DNA of 64,000 nt, taken from Tabrizicola piscis. Its GTDB lineage: Bacteria; Pseudomonadota; Alphaproteobacteria; Rhodobacterales; Rhodobacteraceae. The first letter of the stretch is position 1, and every line of letters begins with the position of its first letter. This document shows, piece after piece, positions 1-9,485 of the stretch. The notes beneath the pieces were generated by a model. That model ran no database searches. It was not told the DNA's origin and saw nothing but the letters and a program-made list of their open reading frames with translations. The translations under genes and the position numbers were made by a program. The stretch covers positions 2,214,001 to 2,278,000 of the forward strand of contig NZ_CP034328.1 of the NCBI RefSeq assembly GCF_003940805.1. Reading direction: 5' to 3'.

Positions 1-275
1 GGGGTTTGGGACAATCGCCTTATCCCCGGGGAGGAAACTGCATGATGTAATGGCATGTGGACCAGGATGCTGCATAAGTCGCTGATAATGCATCTGTTTT
101 TGGTGAACAATCAGGGATCTCAAAGACTGTCCCGAGATCATCCACAGGTTGCGGCTTGTGGGTGGACCTGTGGGCCATCTGCCGCATCCCTTTCTGCACA
201 GGCCCTACATCATCATCATTTCTTCTTTCAAATCTTCTTATTAGAAGAAAGCAGGGACAAAGCAGGTTGGATCGA
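1..275. other. Non-coding leader with DnaA-box-like words, possible edge of the replication origin
   Basis: No convincing gene starts here. The segment holds one 8/9 match to the DnaA box TTATCCACA (TCATCCACA, 138-146), two 7/9 matches (TTATCCCCG at 20-28; TGTGGACCA at 56-64, reverse orientation) and an AT-rich patch at about 207-250. A perfect 6-bp inverted repeat lies inside that patch (arms 233-238 and 243-248). In Caulobacter and Rickettsia the chromosomal origin lies in a conserved cluster with hemE, hemH, a HemJ-like gene and rho, and hemJ-rho follow directly here. Origin function is an inference, because the neighbouring gene beyond base 1 is not visible. Confidence 0.3.
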
Positions 276-728
276 ATGATCACGGATTGGCTGGCGGAAT
301 GGTATCTGGTGACGAAATCGCTGCATGTGATTGCAGTGATTACCTGGATGGCGGGGATCTTCTACCTGCCCCGGCTTTTCGTCTACCACGCCGAACAGGT
401 GGAAACCGGCACGCGGACGGACAGCATGTTCCAGACGATGGAGCGTCGGCTTCTCCGGGGGATCATGAACCCGTCGCTGATTGCCACCTGGGTCTTTGGC
501 CTGGCGCTGGTGATGACGCCGGGGATCGTCGACTGGTCGATGCTTTGGCCCTGGGTCAAGGCGGCGGCCGTGTTGGGGATGACGGCCTTTCATGGTTGGC
601 TGGCCGTGCGGCGCAAGGACTTTGCCAATGGCGCCAACCAGAAAAGCGGGCGGCACTATCGGCTGATGAACGAAGTGCCGACGGTGCTGATGGTGGTCAT
701 CGTCTTTGGCGTCATCGTGAAGTGGTAG
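276..728 (+). CDS. hemJ: Protoporphyrinogen IX oxidase HemJ
   Basis: This is a 150-residue integral membrane protein of the HemJ (UPF0093) family, which oxidises protoporphyrinogen IX to protoporphyrin IX late in heme and chlorophyll synthesis. The N-terminus has the family's hallmark block, with the conserved histidine in KSLHVI and the following WMAGIFYLPRLFVYH segment. About four hydrophobic helices span the chain. The frame is open further upstream, but the ATG at 276 gives the standard family length and has an AGG about nine bases before it. The gene lies just upstream of rho, as in other alphaproteobacterial origin-proximal clusters. Identification is firm; exact membrane topology is inferred. 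Confidence 0.9.
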   Translation: MITDWLAEWYLVTKSLHVIAVITWMAGIFYLPRLFVYHAEQVETGTRTDSMFQTMERRLLRGIMNPSLIATWVFGLALVMTPGIVDWSMLWPWVKAAAVLGMTAFHGWLAVRRKDFANGANQKSGRHYRLMNEVPTVLMVVIVFGVIVKW

Positions 729-885
729 GGCCGGGCACCCCGCTGGGACGTTGACTTCCGGCCTGCCCCCGGTGTAAAGCGCCAAGAGCTAGACCGTCCG
801 GTCAAAGCGCCCCCCGTTTCAGCCCTGTGATGATCTGCCCCTGACAGGGCCGATCCGTCCAAGCCATTCCTCCCAAGGACACTCG

Positions 886-2157
886 ATGACCGTTGAACGT
901 TTGAACCTCTCTGACCTCAAGGCCAAGACCCCGGCTGACCTTCTCGCCATGGCCGAGGAGTGGGAGATCGAGAACGCCCCCAGCATGCGCAAGGGCGAGA
1001 TGATGTTCTCGATCCTGAAAGAGCATGCCGAGGAAGGCTGGGAAATCGGCGGCGATGGCGTGCTGGAGGTGCTGCAGGACGGGTTCGGCTTCTTGCGCTC
1101 GCCTTCCGCGAACTATCTGCCGGGGCCGGATGACATTTACGTCTCCCCCGACATCCTGCGCCAGTTTTCGCTGCGCACCGGGGACACGATCGAAGGCGTG
1201 ATCGCCGCGCCGAAGGACAACGAAAAGTACTTCTGCATGACCAAGGTCACGCGGATCAACTTCGACGACCCGGAAAAAGCGCGCCACAAGGTTCACTTCG
1301 ACAACCTGACGCCGCTTTATCCCGACGAACGGCTGAAGATGGAAGTCGAGGATCCGACGATCAAGGACCGCTCGGCCCGGATCATCGACCTTGTGGCCCC
1401 CATCGGCAAAGGCCAGCGCGGTCTGATCGTAGCACCCCCACGGACGGGTAAGACGGTGCTGTTGCAGAACATCGCCAACTCCATCGCGCAGAACCATCCG
1501 GAGTGTTATCTGATCGTCCTTCTGATCGACGAACGCCCCGAGGAAGTCACCGACATGCAGCGCACCGTGAAGGGCGAGGTTGTCGCCTCCACTTTCGACG
1601 AACCGGCAACGCGGCACGTCGCGGTGGCGGAAATGGTGATCGAAAAGGCCAAACGCCTGGTCGAACACAAGCGCGATGTGGTGATCCTGCTGGACTCGAT
1701 CACTCGTCTGGGCCGGGCATTCAACACCGTTGTGCCGTCGTCAGGCAAAGTGCTGACTGGCGGCGTCGACGCGAACGCCCTGCAACGCCCGAAACGCTTC
1801 TTCGGTGCCGCCCGGAACATCGAGGAAGGCGGGTCGCTGACCATCATCGCCACCGCCCTGATCGACACGGGCAGCCGGATGGACGAGGTGATCTTCGAAG
1901 AATTCAAGGGCACGGGTAACTCGGAAATCGTGCTTGACCGCAAGGTTGCCGACAAGCGCGTCTTCCCGGCGATGGACATCCTCAAGTCCGGCACCCGGAA
2001 AGAAGACCTGCTGGTCGACAAGACCGATCTGCAAAAGACCTATGTCCTGCGCCGCATTCTGAACCCGATGGGCACGACGGATGCGATCGAATTCCTGATC
2101 GGCAAGTTGAAGCAGACCAAGTCGAACGCCGATTTCTTCGATTCCATGAACACCTGA
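886..2157 (+). CDS. rho: Transcription termination factor Rho
   Basis: Rho is the hexameric RNA-dependent ATPase that ends transcription by translocating along unstructured RNA. The 423-residue product has the N-terminal Rho domain, the cold-shock-like RNA-binding domain with the GFGFLRS block at about residue 65, and the RecA-type ATPase core. The core shows Walker A APPRTGKT near residue 185, then the [11 protein letters not shown] and [14 protein letters not shown] motifs. An AAGGAC ribosome site precedes the ATG at a suitable distance. The 157-base leader between hemJ and this start is long enough for the autogenous attenuation known for rho in other bacteria, but no specific leader element can be pointed to. 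Confidence 0.97.
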   Translation: MTVERLNLSDLKAKTPADLLAMAEEWEIENAPSMRKGEMMFSILKEHAEEGWEIGGDGVLEVLQDGFGFLRSPSANYLPGPDDIYVSPDILRQFSLRTGDTIEGVIAAPKDNEKYFCMTKVTRINFDDPEKARHKVHFDNLTPLYPDERLKMEVEDPTIKDRSARIIDLVAPIGKGQRGLIVAPPRTGKTVLLQNIANSIAQNHPECYLIVLLIDERPEEVTDMQRTVKGEVVASTFDEPATRHVAVAEMVIEKAKRLVEHKRDVVILLDSITRLGRAFNTVVPSSGKVLTGGVDANALQRPKRFFGAARNIEEGGSLTIIATALIDTGSRMDEVIFEEFKGTGNSEIVLDRKVADKRVFPAMDILKSGTRKEDLLVDKTDLQKTYVLRRILNPMGTTDAIEFLIGKLKQTKSNADFFDSMNT

Positions 2158-2185
2158 CCGCAGCAGGGCCAAGGGGTAGAGGGCG

Positions 2186-3472
2186 ATGGACACGATCTAT
2201 GCCACCGCCACCGCGCGGGGGCGCGCCGGCCTTGCCGTTGTGCGCATCTCGGGTCCGGACGCACTTGCCGCCGCAAAGGCGCTTTGTCCGCGCCTGCCCG
2301 AACCTCGGGTGGCCGGCTTGCGTCGTCTGTTCTGGAAGGGCGACCTTCTGGACGAGGCATTGGTCCTGACCTTCGCCAAAGGCGCCAGCTTTACCGGCGA
2401 GGCGGTGGTTGAACTGCATCTGCATGGCGGCGTGGCTGTTGTCAGCGCCGTCCTGCGTGCTCTGGCGGATCAGCCCCGCCTGCGCCTTGCCGAACCGGGG
2501 GAATTCACCCGCCGCGCGCTGGAAAACGGTGTGCTGGACCTGACCCAGGTTGAAGGTCTGGCAGACCTGATCGACGCCGAGACGGAGGCGCAGCGGCGTC
2601 AGGCCGTGCGGGTTCTCTCCGGCTCGGTCGGGCAGCGGGTGGACCAATGGCGCCACGACCTGATCCGCGCCGGGGCGTTGCTGGAGGCCACCATCGACTT
2701 CGCCGATGAAGAAGTGCCGGTTGACGTCAGTCCGGAAGTGCTTGCCCTGATCGACGGCTTGCTGGCCGACCTCGGGCGCGAGGCGGCAGGGGTGGCCGCG
2801 GCCGAGCGGATCCGTGACGGTTTTGAAGTTGCCATTGTAGGTGCGCCAAACGTTGGCAAGTCGACCCTGCTGAACCGGCTTGCCGGGCGCGAGGCAGCGA
2901 TCACGTCTGACATCGCGGGCACGACGCGGGATGTCATCGAAGTGCGGATGGAAATCGGCGGCCTGCCCGTGACCTTTCTTGATACGGCCGGCTTGCGGAC
3001 AACGGGCGATGTTCTGGAACAGGCCGGAATTGACCGCGCCTTGGCCCGGGCCGAAGCAGCGGACCTGCGTGTCTTCCTGACCAGCGGTGAAACTGTGCCG
3101 GGGCTGACGCCCAGGGGCGATGATCTTGTGGTTGCTGGTAAATCGGACACAATATCTGCGCCTGATGGGTTGGCTGTGTCGGGACTGACGGGCTCCGGCG
3201 TTAGCGAATTGCTGGATCGCATTGGCGAAATCCTGCACCATCGCGTCGCGTCGGCAGGCGCTTTAGTGCGCGAACGTCATCGCCTTGCAGTGATTGGGGC
3301 ACTGTCCGCTCTGGCCGAAGCGCGGGCAGAAGTGCTAAGGGAAGACCAGCGAGTCGAGCTGGCAGCCGACCATCTGCGGCGGGCAGTTCGGGCACTGGAC
3401 ACGCTGGTCGGGCGGGTGGATGTAGATGACCTGCTGGGCGAGATTTTTGCAAGTTTCTGCATCGGCAAGTGA
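2186..3472 (+). CDS. mnmE: tRNA uridine-5-carboxymethylaminomethyl(34) synthesis GTPase MnmE
   Basis: MnmE partners with MnmG to modify wobble uridine 34 of certain tRNAs. The 428-residue protein shows the N-terminal tetrahydrofolate-binding domain ([11 protein letters not shown] start), a helical domain and an inserted G domain. The G domain has Walker A GAPNVGKS around residue 220 and a DTAG switch II (FLDTAGLR). The C-terminus ends in FCIGK, the conserved CxGK-type ending with the functional cysteine four residues from the end. It sits 28 bases after rho and is followed within 12 bases by mnmG, so the two partners are probably co-transcribed. Confidence 0.96.
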   Translation: MDTIYATATARGRAGLAVVRISGPDALAAAKALCPRLPEPRVAGLRRLFWKGDLLDEALVLTFAKGASFTGEAVVELHLHGGVAVVSAVLRALADQPRLRLAEPGEFTRRALENGVLDLTQVEGLADLIDAETEAQRRQAVRVLSGSVGQRVDQWRHDLIRAGALLEATIDFADEEVPVDVSPEVLALIDGLLADLGREAAGVAAAERIRDGFEVAIVGAPNVGKSTLLNRLAGREAAITSDIAGTTRDVIEVRMEIGGLPVTFLDTAGLRTTGDVLEQAGIDRALARAEAADLRVFLTSGETVPGLTPRGDDLVVAGKSDTISAPDGLAVSGLTGSGVSELLDRIGEILHHRVASAGALVRERHRLAVIGALSALAEARAEVLREDQRVELAADHLRRAVRALDTLVGRVDVDDLLGEIFASFCIGK

Positions 3473-3476
3473 AGGG

Positions 3477-3492
3477 TGTTCCACGTGAAACA
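3477..3492. other. parS: parS centromere site 1 (overlaps the mnmG start)
   Basis: The 16-base word TGTTCCACGTGAAACA matches the broadly conserved ParB-binding parS consensus TGTTNCACGTGAAACA at every fixed position. It is an imperfect palindrome with a single asymmetric base. It covers the start region of mnmG, whose GTG codon at 3485-3487 is part of the site. Two further sites occur within 5.5 kb and the parAB operon lies between them, so this is a real centromere element and not a chance match. Confidence 0.9.
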
Positions 3493-5350
3493 CTACGATG
3501 TCATTGTGATTGGCGGCGGCCACGCCGGAACGGAAGCAGCGGCAGCCGCGGCCCGGATGGGCGCGGCTACAGCGCTTGTCACGCTGCGCGCCGAGGCGAT
3601 TGGCGCGATGTCCTGCAATCCGGCGATTGGCGGACTCGGCAAGGGCCACCTCGTGCGCGAGATCGATGCGCTTGACGGCGTCATGGGGCGTATGGCGGAT
3701 CGCGCAGGCATCCAGTTCCGCCTGCTGAACCGTCGCAAAGGGCCTGCCGTGCAGGGCCCGCGCGCCCAGATTGACCGGCGGCTTTACCGTGAAGCGATCC
3801 AGAAAGAGCTTGCCCGGCAACCGGGGCTTTCGATCATCGAGGGTGAAGTGGCCCAGTTGCTGCTCAAAGCAGGTGCAGTGCACGGGGTCGAATTGGCTTC
3901 TGGCGACGTGCTTTCCGCCGCACGCGTGATTCTGACAGCAGGCACGTTCCTGAACGGCGTGATTCACATCGGCGACAAGCGGATGCAGGGCGGCCGGATG
4001 GGCGATTCGCCTTCACGCGTGCTTGCGGCGCAGTTGGGCGATCTGGCTTTGCCGATGGGCCGCTTGAAGACGGGCACGCCGCCACGGCTGGATGGGCGAA
4101 CGATCGACTGGGACAAGCTTGAAATGCAGCCGGGTGACGAAGACCCGTCCGTATTTTCGTTCCTGAATACCCGCCCCGAAGCGCGCCAGATTGCCTGCGG
4201 GATCACGCATACAAGCGAAGCAACACACCAGATCGTGCGAGATAACCTCTCACGTTCCGCTATGTATGGTGGTCATATCGAAGGCGTAGGCCCGCGCTAC
4301 TGCCCGTCCATCGAAGACAAGATCGTGCGCTTTGCTGACAAGACCAGCCATCAGGTCTTCCTGGAGCCGGAAGGGCTGGACGACCACACGGTCTATCCGA
4401 ACGGTCTTTCCACCTCGCTTCCGGAAGATGTGCAGCACGCCTATATCCATACGATTAGCGGCTTGGAGCAGACGGTGATTCTGCAGCCCGGCTATGCCAT
4501 CGAATATGACTATTTCGACCCGCGCGACCTGCGCAGAACGCTGGAAACCAAGTCTGTGTCCGGGCTTTACTTCGCGGGGCAGATCAACGGGACAACGGGC
4601 TATGAAGAGGCTGCCGCGCAGGGGCTTGTGGCGGGGTTGAATGCCGCTGCTTCAGCACTGGGGCGTCCGGCAGTGGAGTTCAGTCGCACAGAAAGCTATA
4701 TCGGCGTCATGATCGACGACTTGACGACGCGCGGTGTGACAGAGCCGTACCGAATGTTCACGTCGCGCGCGGAATTCCGGCTGACAGTCCGGGCCGACAA
4801 TGCGGATCAGCGCCTGACTCCCGTCGGGCTTGCTGCGGGCTGTGTAGCTGTTGATCGCGCAGAACAATTCGCCCGCAAGATGGATGCGCTGACACTTGGA
4901 AAGCAGCGGCTTTCGGCTGAATCGATTGGCCCGAAAGCCCTTATCGATGCGGGCGTGACAGTCAGCCGCGATGGTGGAAAGCGCACAGCATATGAAGCCT
5001 TGGCCCTGACTGGCGCCGATCTCCAATCGTTTTGCACGGCTTTTCCGGTCTATCAGCAGCTGGATACGGCGCTGTTGCAGCAGCTTCAAACCGAAGCGAT
5101 TTACGATCAGTACAGCGATCGGCAAGCCAAAGAAGTCGCTGACTTGCAGCGGCAAGAGAATCAGCTGATTCCTCTCGACTTTGACTATGCTTGCCTTTCG
5201 GGCCTGTCGAATGAGATGAAAGCAAAGCTGGCGCGAGCTCGGCCGGAAACCCTGCTGCAAGCATCGCGGCTTGAAGGAGTGACACCAGCTGCGCTTGTGT
5301 TGATTCTCGCCAGCCTGCGCCGCCCACAGGCTGAACGGCGAGCCGGATGA
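3485..5350 (+). CDS. mnmG: tRNA uridine-5-carboxymethylaminomethyl(34) synthesis enzyme MnmG
   Basis: This is the FAD/NADH-dependent partner of MnmE in wobble-uridine modification. The 621-residue chain starts with a Rossmann FAD motif GGGHAG at residues 10-15. It carries the family blocks [23 protein letters not shown] and [18 protein letters not shown] and a C-terminal helical tRNA-binding domain. Two in-frame GTG starts exist. The one at 3485 is preferred because GAAGGG lies eight bases upstream, whereas the GTG at 3476 (adding FHV) has no spaced ribosome site. The start codon lies within a parS palindrome, so ParB binding and mnmG initiation share sequence. The end overlaps rsmG by four bases. 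Confidence 0.95.
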   Translation: MKHYDVIVIGGGHAGTEAAAAAARMGAATALVTLRAEAIGAMSCNPAIGGLGKGHLVREIDALDGVMGRMADRAGIQFRLLNRRKGPAVQGPRAQIDRRLYREAIQKELARQPGLSIIEGEVAQLLLKAGAVHGVELASGDVLSAARVILTAGTFLNGVIHIGDKRMQGGRMGDSPSRVLAAQLGDLALPMGRLKTGTPPRLDGRTIDWDKLEMQPGDEDPSVFSFLNTRPEARQIACGITHTSEATHQIVRDNLSRSAMYGGHIEGVGPRYCPSIEDKIVRFADKTSHQVFLEPEGLDDHTVYPNGLSTSLPEDVQHAYIHTISGLEQTVILQPGYAIEYDYFDPRDLRRTLETKSVSGLYFAGQINGTTGYEEAAAQGLVAGLNAAASALGRPAVEFSRTESYIGVMIDDLTTRGVTEPYRMFTSRAEFRLTVRADNADQRLTPVGLAAGCVAVDRAEQFARKMDALTLGKQRLSAESIGPKALIDAGVTVSRDGGKRTAYEALALTGADLQSFCTAFPVYQQLDTALLQQLQTEAIYDQYSDRQAKEVADLQRQENQLIPLDFDYACLSGLSNEMKAKLARARPETLLQASRLEGVTPAALVLILASLRRPQAERRAG

Positions 5351-5979
5351 TTGTTATGGAACTGCAAGTAGGCGGACAGAATGTTTCACGTGAAACAATC
5401 GAGTCGCTGCGGGCGTTCGAAGCCCTAGTCAAACGCTGGAACGCGGCCATAAACCTCGTCAGCAAAGCAACACTTCCTGTTCTATGGGACAGGCATATCG
5501 TTGACTCTGCTCAACTTTTCAGCCACCTCCCAGCGACTGCGCAGCACTGGGCAGACTTCGGTGCTGGTGGCGGCTTCCCGGGGCTTGTCATTGCAATCCT
5601 TGCGCGCGGGGCAGGCCGGGACCTGCGAGTGACGCTTGTCGAATCAGATGCCCGGAAGGCGACCTTCCTGCGTCAAGCCGCCCAAGCGTTGGGTCTGTCT
5701 GTCGTTGTGGTCAACAAACGAATCGAATCGATGGAAAGCCTGCAGGCAGATGTCGTCTCTGCCCGGGCGCTTGCGCCGCTCGACGCTCTCCTCGAGTTCG
5801 CGGCAGTGCACTTACGCGAAGGTGGCACTGCAATTTTCCCGAAAGGCGCGCGTCACACTGAAGAGCTGACAGCAGCGCGCGCGCAGTGGAGCTTCGACGT
5901 CGATACTCACTCCAGCCAGTCCGAGCCTGGGGCGGCCATTCTGATCATCAGGAACATTGAACGTGCAAAGCAGAACTGA
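5347..5979 (+). CDS. rsmG: 16S rRNA (guanine(527)-N(7))-methyltransferase RsmG
   Basis: RsmG methylates G527 of 16S rRNA using S-adenosylmethionine. The 210-residue protein has the expected Rossmann methyltransferase signatures: [15 protein letters not shown] at about residues 77-92, then [16 protein letters not shown], and [11 protein letters not shown] later. The ATG overlaps the mnmG stop (ATGA); a second ATG at 5356 is also possible. The peptide VSRET near the N-terminus is encoded by a perfect parS palindrome, which explains why this pentapeptide recurs in RsmG proteins of the group. Loss of RsmG in other bacteria gives low-level streptomycin resistance. Confidence 0.95.
   Translation: MIVMELQVGGQNVSRETIESLRAFEALVKRWNAAINLVSKATLPVLWDRHIVDSAQLFSHLPATAQHWADFGAGGGFPGLVIAILARGAGRDLRVTLVESDARKATFLRQAAQALGLSVVVVNKRIESMESLQADVVSARALAPLDALLEFAAVHLREGGTAIFPKGARHTEELTAARAQWSFDVDTHSSQSEPGAAILIIRNIERAKQN
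5382..5397. other. parS: parS centromere site 2 (perfect palindrome within rsmG)
   Basis: TGTTTCACGTGAAACA is an exact 16-base match to canonical chromosomal parS and a perfect palindrome. It lies in the 5' coding part of rsmG, about 570 bases upstream of parA. ParB nucleates here and spreads by CTP-dependent sliding. This site and those at 3477 and 8873 bracket the parAB operon. Confidence 0.97.
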
Positions 5980-6781
5980 CGGGTCGCGCGCCCACATCCT
6001 GGCCCTTGCCAATCAGAAGGGCGGCGTAGGAAAGACGACTACGGCGATAAACCTGGCTGCAGGGTTGGCCGAGCTTGGCAACAAAGTGCTTCTGGTCGAC
6101 ATCGACCCGCAAGGAAACTCGTCCACGGGGCTGGGGATCCGTCCGGAAAAACGCAAGAAGACCAGCTATGACTTGATCGTTGACGGGGCAGACCTGCAAG
6201 ATGTTGTGTTGCCGACCGGGCTGCCCGACGTTTTCATCATTCCGGCGAATGCGGATCTGTCCTCGGCTGACCTCGACATCATGGCCAATGAAAAGCGCAG
6301 CTTTCTGCTTCACGACGCATTGCATCAGCCGGCAATGGACGACTACCGCTTCGACTATATCCTGATCGACTGTCCGCCATCGCTTAGCCTGATGACGGTG
6401 AATGCCATGGTGGCGTGTGATTCGGTGCTTGTGCCGCTGCAATGCGAATTCTTCGCGCTGGAGGGGTTGTCGCAACTGATGCTGACGATTCGCGATGTCC
6501 GCCGATCCGCCAACCCCGCGCTCCGAATAGAGGGGGTCGTTCTTACCATGCATGACGTGCGGAACAGGCTGACAGCCCAAGTCGAGGCGGACGCCCGCAG
6601 CAATATGGGCGATCTTGTGATGAAAACCACCATCCCGCGCAACGTGCGGATCAGTGAGGCCCCGTCCCATGCGATGCCCGTGCTGACTTACGACCCCTCG
6701 TCGAAGGGTGCCATCGCGTATCGCGCGTTGGCGCGGGAAATCGCGGATCGCCGAAAAACCCCTGCAATGTCTGAGGCTTGA
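5963..6781 (+). CDS. parA: Chromosome-partitioning ATPase ParA
   Basis: ParA forms nucleoid-bound ATP dimers that pull ParB-parS complexes apart during segregation. The 272-residue product has the deviant Walker A KGGVGKTT at residues 19-26, the VDIDPQGN Walker A' block and the DYILIDCPPSLSLMT Walker B region. A GTG at 5963 is chosen because AGGAA lies eight bases upstream. The TTG at 5957 has no room for a ribosome site. The start overlaps the end of rsmG by 17 bases and the stop is three bases from parB, a typical alphaproteobacterial parAB operon. Confidence 0.95.
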   Translation: MQSRTDGSRAHILALANQKGGVGKTTTAINLAAGLAELGNKVLLVDIDPQGNSSTGLGIRPEKRKKTSYDLIVDGADLQDVVLPTGLPDVFIIPANADLSSADLDIMANEKRSFLLHDALHQPAMDDYRFDYILIDCPPSLSLMTVNAMVACDSVLVPLQCEFFALEGLSQLMLTIRDVRRSANPALRIEGVVLTMHDVRNRLTAQVEADARSNMGDLVMKTTIPRNVRISEAPSHAMPVLTYDPSSKGAIAYRALAREIADRRKTPAMSEA

Positions 6782-6784
6782 CGC

Positions 6785-7699
6785 ATGAACACCAAGAATG
6801 AAAAGCGCGGTCTCGGTCGTGGTCTTTCGGCGCTTATGGCCGATGTGAACCTTGCGGGACCAGATCAGGGCTCATCCGGCCGGCGGGCCGAGCAGATGCT
6901 GCCTATCGACAAGCTGGAACCGAACCCGCAGCAGCCGCGCCTGGATTTCAAACGCGATGAACTGGAAAGCCTGGCTGATTCGATTCGGCAGAAAGGCGTC
7001 ATCCAGCCGTTGATCGTCCGTCGCAAGATGGGGCGCGATGTCTATGAGATCGTCGCTGGGGAACGTCGCTGGCGCGCAGCCCAACTGGCCCAGTTGCACG
7101 AAGTTCCAGTGGTGATTCGTGATCTTGATGACAGCGAAGTCCTTGAAATCGCTATCATCGAGAATATCCAGAGGTCCGACCTCAGCGCAATCGAAGAAGC
7201 GCTCGGCTTTCGCCAGTTGATGACCCGATTCGGCCATACACAAGAGAAGCTGGCCGAGGCCCTGAGCAAGAGCCGCAGCCATGTTGCCAACCTTTTGCGG
7301 CTTCTGACGCTTCCGACCGAAGTGCAGGACATGGTCCGTGACGGCAGCCTGTCCGCCGGCCATGCGCGCGCGCTGATTGGCAGCCCAAAGGCGCACGAAC
7401 TGGCCGGGCAGATCGTGGCAAAAGGGCTTTCGGTGCGTGAAACCGAAAAGCTGGTCAAGGTGCAGGCAACGCCGAAAGCCGCGGATCGCAAGCCCTCGCC
7501 AGCATCCGAAAAGGACGCAGATACCCGTGCGCTTGAAGCTGATCTGTCGGCAAATCTGAAGATGCACGTTCAGATCGACCACGGGCCAGACGGGCAGGCG
7601 GGGAAACTGGTGATCCGCTATGACAGCCTAGAGGACCTCGACATATTGTGTCAGGTGCTTTCACAGCCACCACATCGGCTAGCCCGGGGTGATGACTAA
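6785..7699 (+). CDS. parB: Chromosome-partitioning protein ParB
   Basis: ParB is the parS-binding CTPase clamp of the segregation machinery. The 304-residue chain opens with the conserved RGLGRGLSALMAD box, which contacts ParA. It then has a ParB/Srx CTPase domain (LEPNPQQPRLDF, then the GERRWRA nucleotide-binding block near residue 95), a helix-turn-helix region (HTQEKLAEALSKSRSHVANLLRLL) and a C-terminal dimerisation segment. The stop overlaps the end of the convergent hemW gene by four bases. Three recognised target sites lie within 4 kb on either side. Confidence 0.96.
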   Translation: MNTKNEKRGLGRGLSALMADVNLAGPDQGSSGRRAEQMLPIDKLEPNPQQPRLDFKRDELESLADSIRQKGVIQPLIVRRKMGRDVYEIVAGERRWRAAQLAQLHEVPVVIRDLDDSEVLEIAIIENIQRSDLSAIEEALGFRQLMTRFGHTQEKLAEALSKSRSHVANLLRLLTLPTEVQDMVRDGSLSAGHARALIGSPKAHELAGQIVAKGLSVRETEKLVKVQATPKAADRKPSPASEKDADTRALEADLSANLKMHVQIDHGPDGQAGKLVIRYDSLEDLDILCQVLSQPPHRLARGDD

Positions 7700-8868
7700 G
7701 TTGCGCTGTGCCGATCGGCCAAGAGGGCGCGCAGGACACCATTCAGCATCATGACGCCAGAGCCGGTGGTACTAATCCGGTCATCCTTGCGGTGAAGTAG
7801 GCCAAGTCCCACAACCTCATCCAGCGCGCTGTCTGACAGCGGCGCGCCGGCAAGGGCCTGATACCGGCCAAGCGACGCACCCTCCTTCAGGCGCAGGGCG
7901 AACATCAGGTATTCGCTGGCGCGATCCTCGGCCACAAGCACTTCCGAGCGTTCGGCTAGGCCGGGTTTGGTGAGCGTCTTGGTCAGCCAATCGGTCGGCA
8001 TTCGTTCTGCTTCGGTAGCGATTCGGCGACCGTCCACTGTCAGCCTGCCATGTGCTCCCGGACCGATTCCCGCATAATCGCCCATGCGCCAATAGATCAG
8101 ATTGTGGCGCGATTCGCTGCCCGGGCGGGCGTGATTCGACACCTCATATGCGGGCAGACCTGCAGCCGACGTGATCTCTTGCGTCAGTTCGAACATGTCA
8201 GCGGCAAGGTCTTCGGGCGGCAGACCGCGGAGCAGGTTCTTCGCGTGCATCTGGCCAAAGACCGTGCCGTCCTCCACCGTAAGCTGGTAAAGCGACAAGT
8301 GCGATGTCCCAAGATCCAGCGCACGCAACAGTTCATCGCGCCAGGCTGGCAGGGTTTGGTCCTGTCGGGCGTAGATCAGGTCGATGCTGACGCGGTCAAA
8401 CGTGTTCTGGGCGATGGCAATGGCGGCATGGGCGTCGTCCACACTGTGCATCCGACCAAGGCGGCGCAGATCATTTGCCTCAAGGGATTGAATACCAAGG
8501 GAAACTCGGTTCACGCCAGCCTTGGCATAGCCTTCGAACCGCGCCGCTTCGACGGATCCGGGGTTGGCCTCCAGCGTGATCTCAAGGTCATTCGCCAGCG
8601 TCCAGGTGGCGCGGATGCGGTCAAGGATGCCCTGCACCAAGGCCGGCTCCATCAGGGAGGGCGTGCCACCACCGAAGAACACGGTGTTCAGGACACGGCC
8701 TTCGGTCAGGGCGCCAATGCGGTCAATCTCGGCCTCGAACGCCGTCAGCCAGCGGGACTGGTCGACCGTCGCGGCGACATGGCTGTTGAAGTCGCAATAG
8801 GGGCACTTCGACTGGCAGAAGGGCCAGTGCAGGTACAACCCGAACCCGGCATGGCGCCAGTCTTCCAT
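7696..8868 (-). CDS. hemW: Radical SAM heme chaperone HemW
   Basis: HemW is a radical SAM protein that binds heme and delivers it to target proteins; it was long mis-annotated as coproporphyrinogen III oxidase. The 390-residue product has the cluster motif CxxxCxxC (C18, C22, C25) followed by F27. A phenylalanine there, where HemN has a fourth cysteine, separates HemW from true HemN. The ATG at 8868 gives the usual MEDWRHAGFGLYLHWPFC start. An upstream TTG would add a peptide encoded by parS and is not favoured. It is the third gene of the minus-strand set rph-rdgB-hemW and begins eight bases after rdgB ends. Confidence 0.93.
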   Translation of the reverse strand: MEDWRHAGFGLYLHWPFCQSKCPYCDFNSHVAATVDQSRWLTAFEAEIDRIGALTEGRVLNTVFFGGGTPSLMEPALVQGILDRIRATWTLANDLEITLEANPGSVEAARFEGYAKAGVNRVSLGIQSLEANDLRRLGRMHSVDDAHAAIAIAQNTFDRVSIDLIYARQDQTLPAWRDELLRALDLGTSHLSLYQLTVEDGTVFGQMHAKNLLRGLPPEDLAADMFELTQEITSAAGLPAYEVSNHARPGSESRHNLIYWRMGDYAGIGPGAHGRLTVDGRRIATEAERMPTDWLTKTLTKPGLAERSEVLVAEDRASEYLMFALRLKEGASLGRYQALAGAPLSDSALDEVVGLGLLHRKDDRISTTGSGVMMLNGVLRALLADRHSAT

Positions 8869-8872
8869 GGCC

Positions 8873-8888
8873 TGTTTCACGGGAAACA
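8873..8888. other. parS: parS centromere site 3 (rdgB/hemW junction)
   Basis: TGTTTCACGGGAAACA matches the canonical parS sequence at 15 of 16 positions, with one substitution in the right half. It spans the rdgB stop codon and the start of the short gap before hemW. It lies 1.2 kb beyond the parB stop, on the opposite side from sites 1 and 2. The single mismatch could lower ParB affinity, so this may be an auxiliary site. Confidence 0.75.
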
Positions 8889-9485
8889 AGCCGCCACCAG
8901 TTTGCGAAACGCATCGGCGCGGTGGCTGAGCCGGTTCTTTTCCCAGCGGTCCATCTCACCAAAGGTGATCTGATGGCCATCCGGCATGAAGATCGGGTCA
9001 AACCCGTGGCCTTGATCACCACGGCCGGGCCAGACCAGACGGCCCGGTGAAACACCTTCAAAAACACGGTCTTGGCCATCAGGCCAGGCCAGGACAAGCG
9101 TGCAGCGGAACTGGGCAAGGCGCGGCTCGGGGGCATGGATCGCCTCAAGCTCACGCCACACGCGCTCCATGCCAACGGCAAAGTCGCGGCCGTGGGCTGT
9201 GGTCGCCCAATCGGCCGTAAACACACCCGGAGCACCACCAAGGGCGTCGACAGACAGGCCGGAATCATCGGCAAGGGCCACAAGACCACTTGCCTTGGCG
9301 GCAGCATGCGCCTTCAGACGCGCGTTGCCAACAAAAGTGGTTTCGGTTTCCTCGGGTTCGGGAAGGTTTAGGTCGGCAGCGCCCACCACAGCCACGCCAA
9401 ACGGCGCCAGCAGATCGGCGATCTCCTCCAGCTTGCCGCGATTATGCGTGGCAATCAGCAGGCGGTCCCCGATCAGCCCCGGCAT
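8877..9485 (-). CDS. rdgB: XTP/dITP diphosphatase RdgB (Ham1 family)
   Basis: RdgB hydrolyses non-canonical purine triphosphates (dITP, XTP, ITP) to the monophosphate, keeping them out of DNA and RNA. The 202-residue chain has the substrate-binding start LLIATHNRGKLEEI, the catalytic FVGNARLKA and ALADDSGLSVDALGGAPGVF blocks, and the C-terminal GFDPIFMPDG and SHRADAFRKLV blocks. The ATG at 9485 shares one base with the rph stop (TGATG), so translation is probably coupled. A parS site covers its last codons. Confidence 0.95.
   Translation of the reverse strand: MPGLIGDRLLIATHNRGKLEEIADLLAPFGVAVVGAADLNLPEPEETETTFVGNARLKAHAAAKASGLVALADDSGLSVDALGGAPGVFTADWATTAHGRDFAVGMERVWRELEAIHAPEPRLAQFRCTLVLAWPDGQDRVFEGVSPGRLVWPGRGDQGHGFDPIFMPDGHQITFGEMDRWEKNRLSHRADAFRKLVAACFP

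Noticed and set aside
1982..3241. Long minus-strand frame opposite mnmE
   Set aside because: mnmE on the plus strand is unambiguous, and the antisense product has no recognisable domain.
8868..8889. Extended HemW start at TTG 8889
   Set aside because: The added residues are encoded by the parS palindrome and the rdgB end. The ATG at 8868 gives the normal N-terminus.
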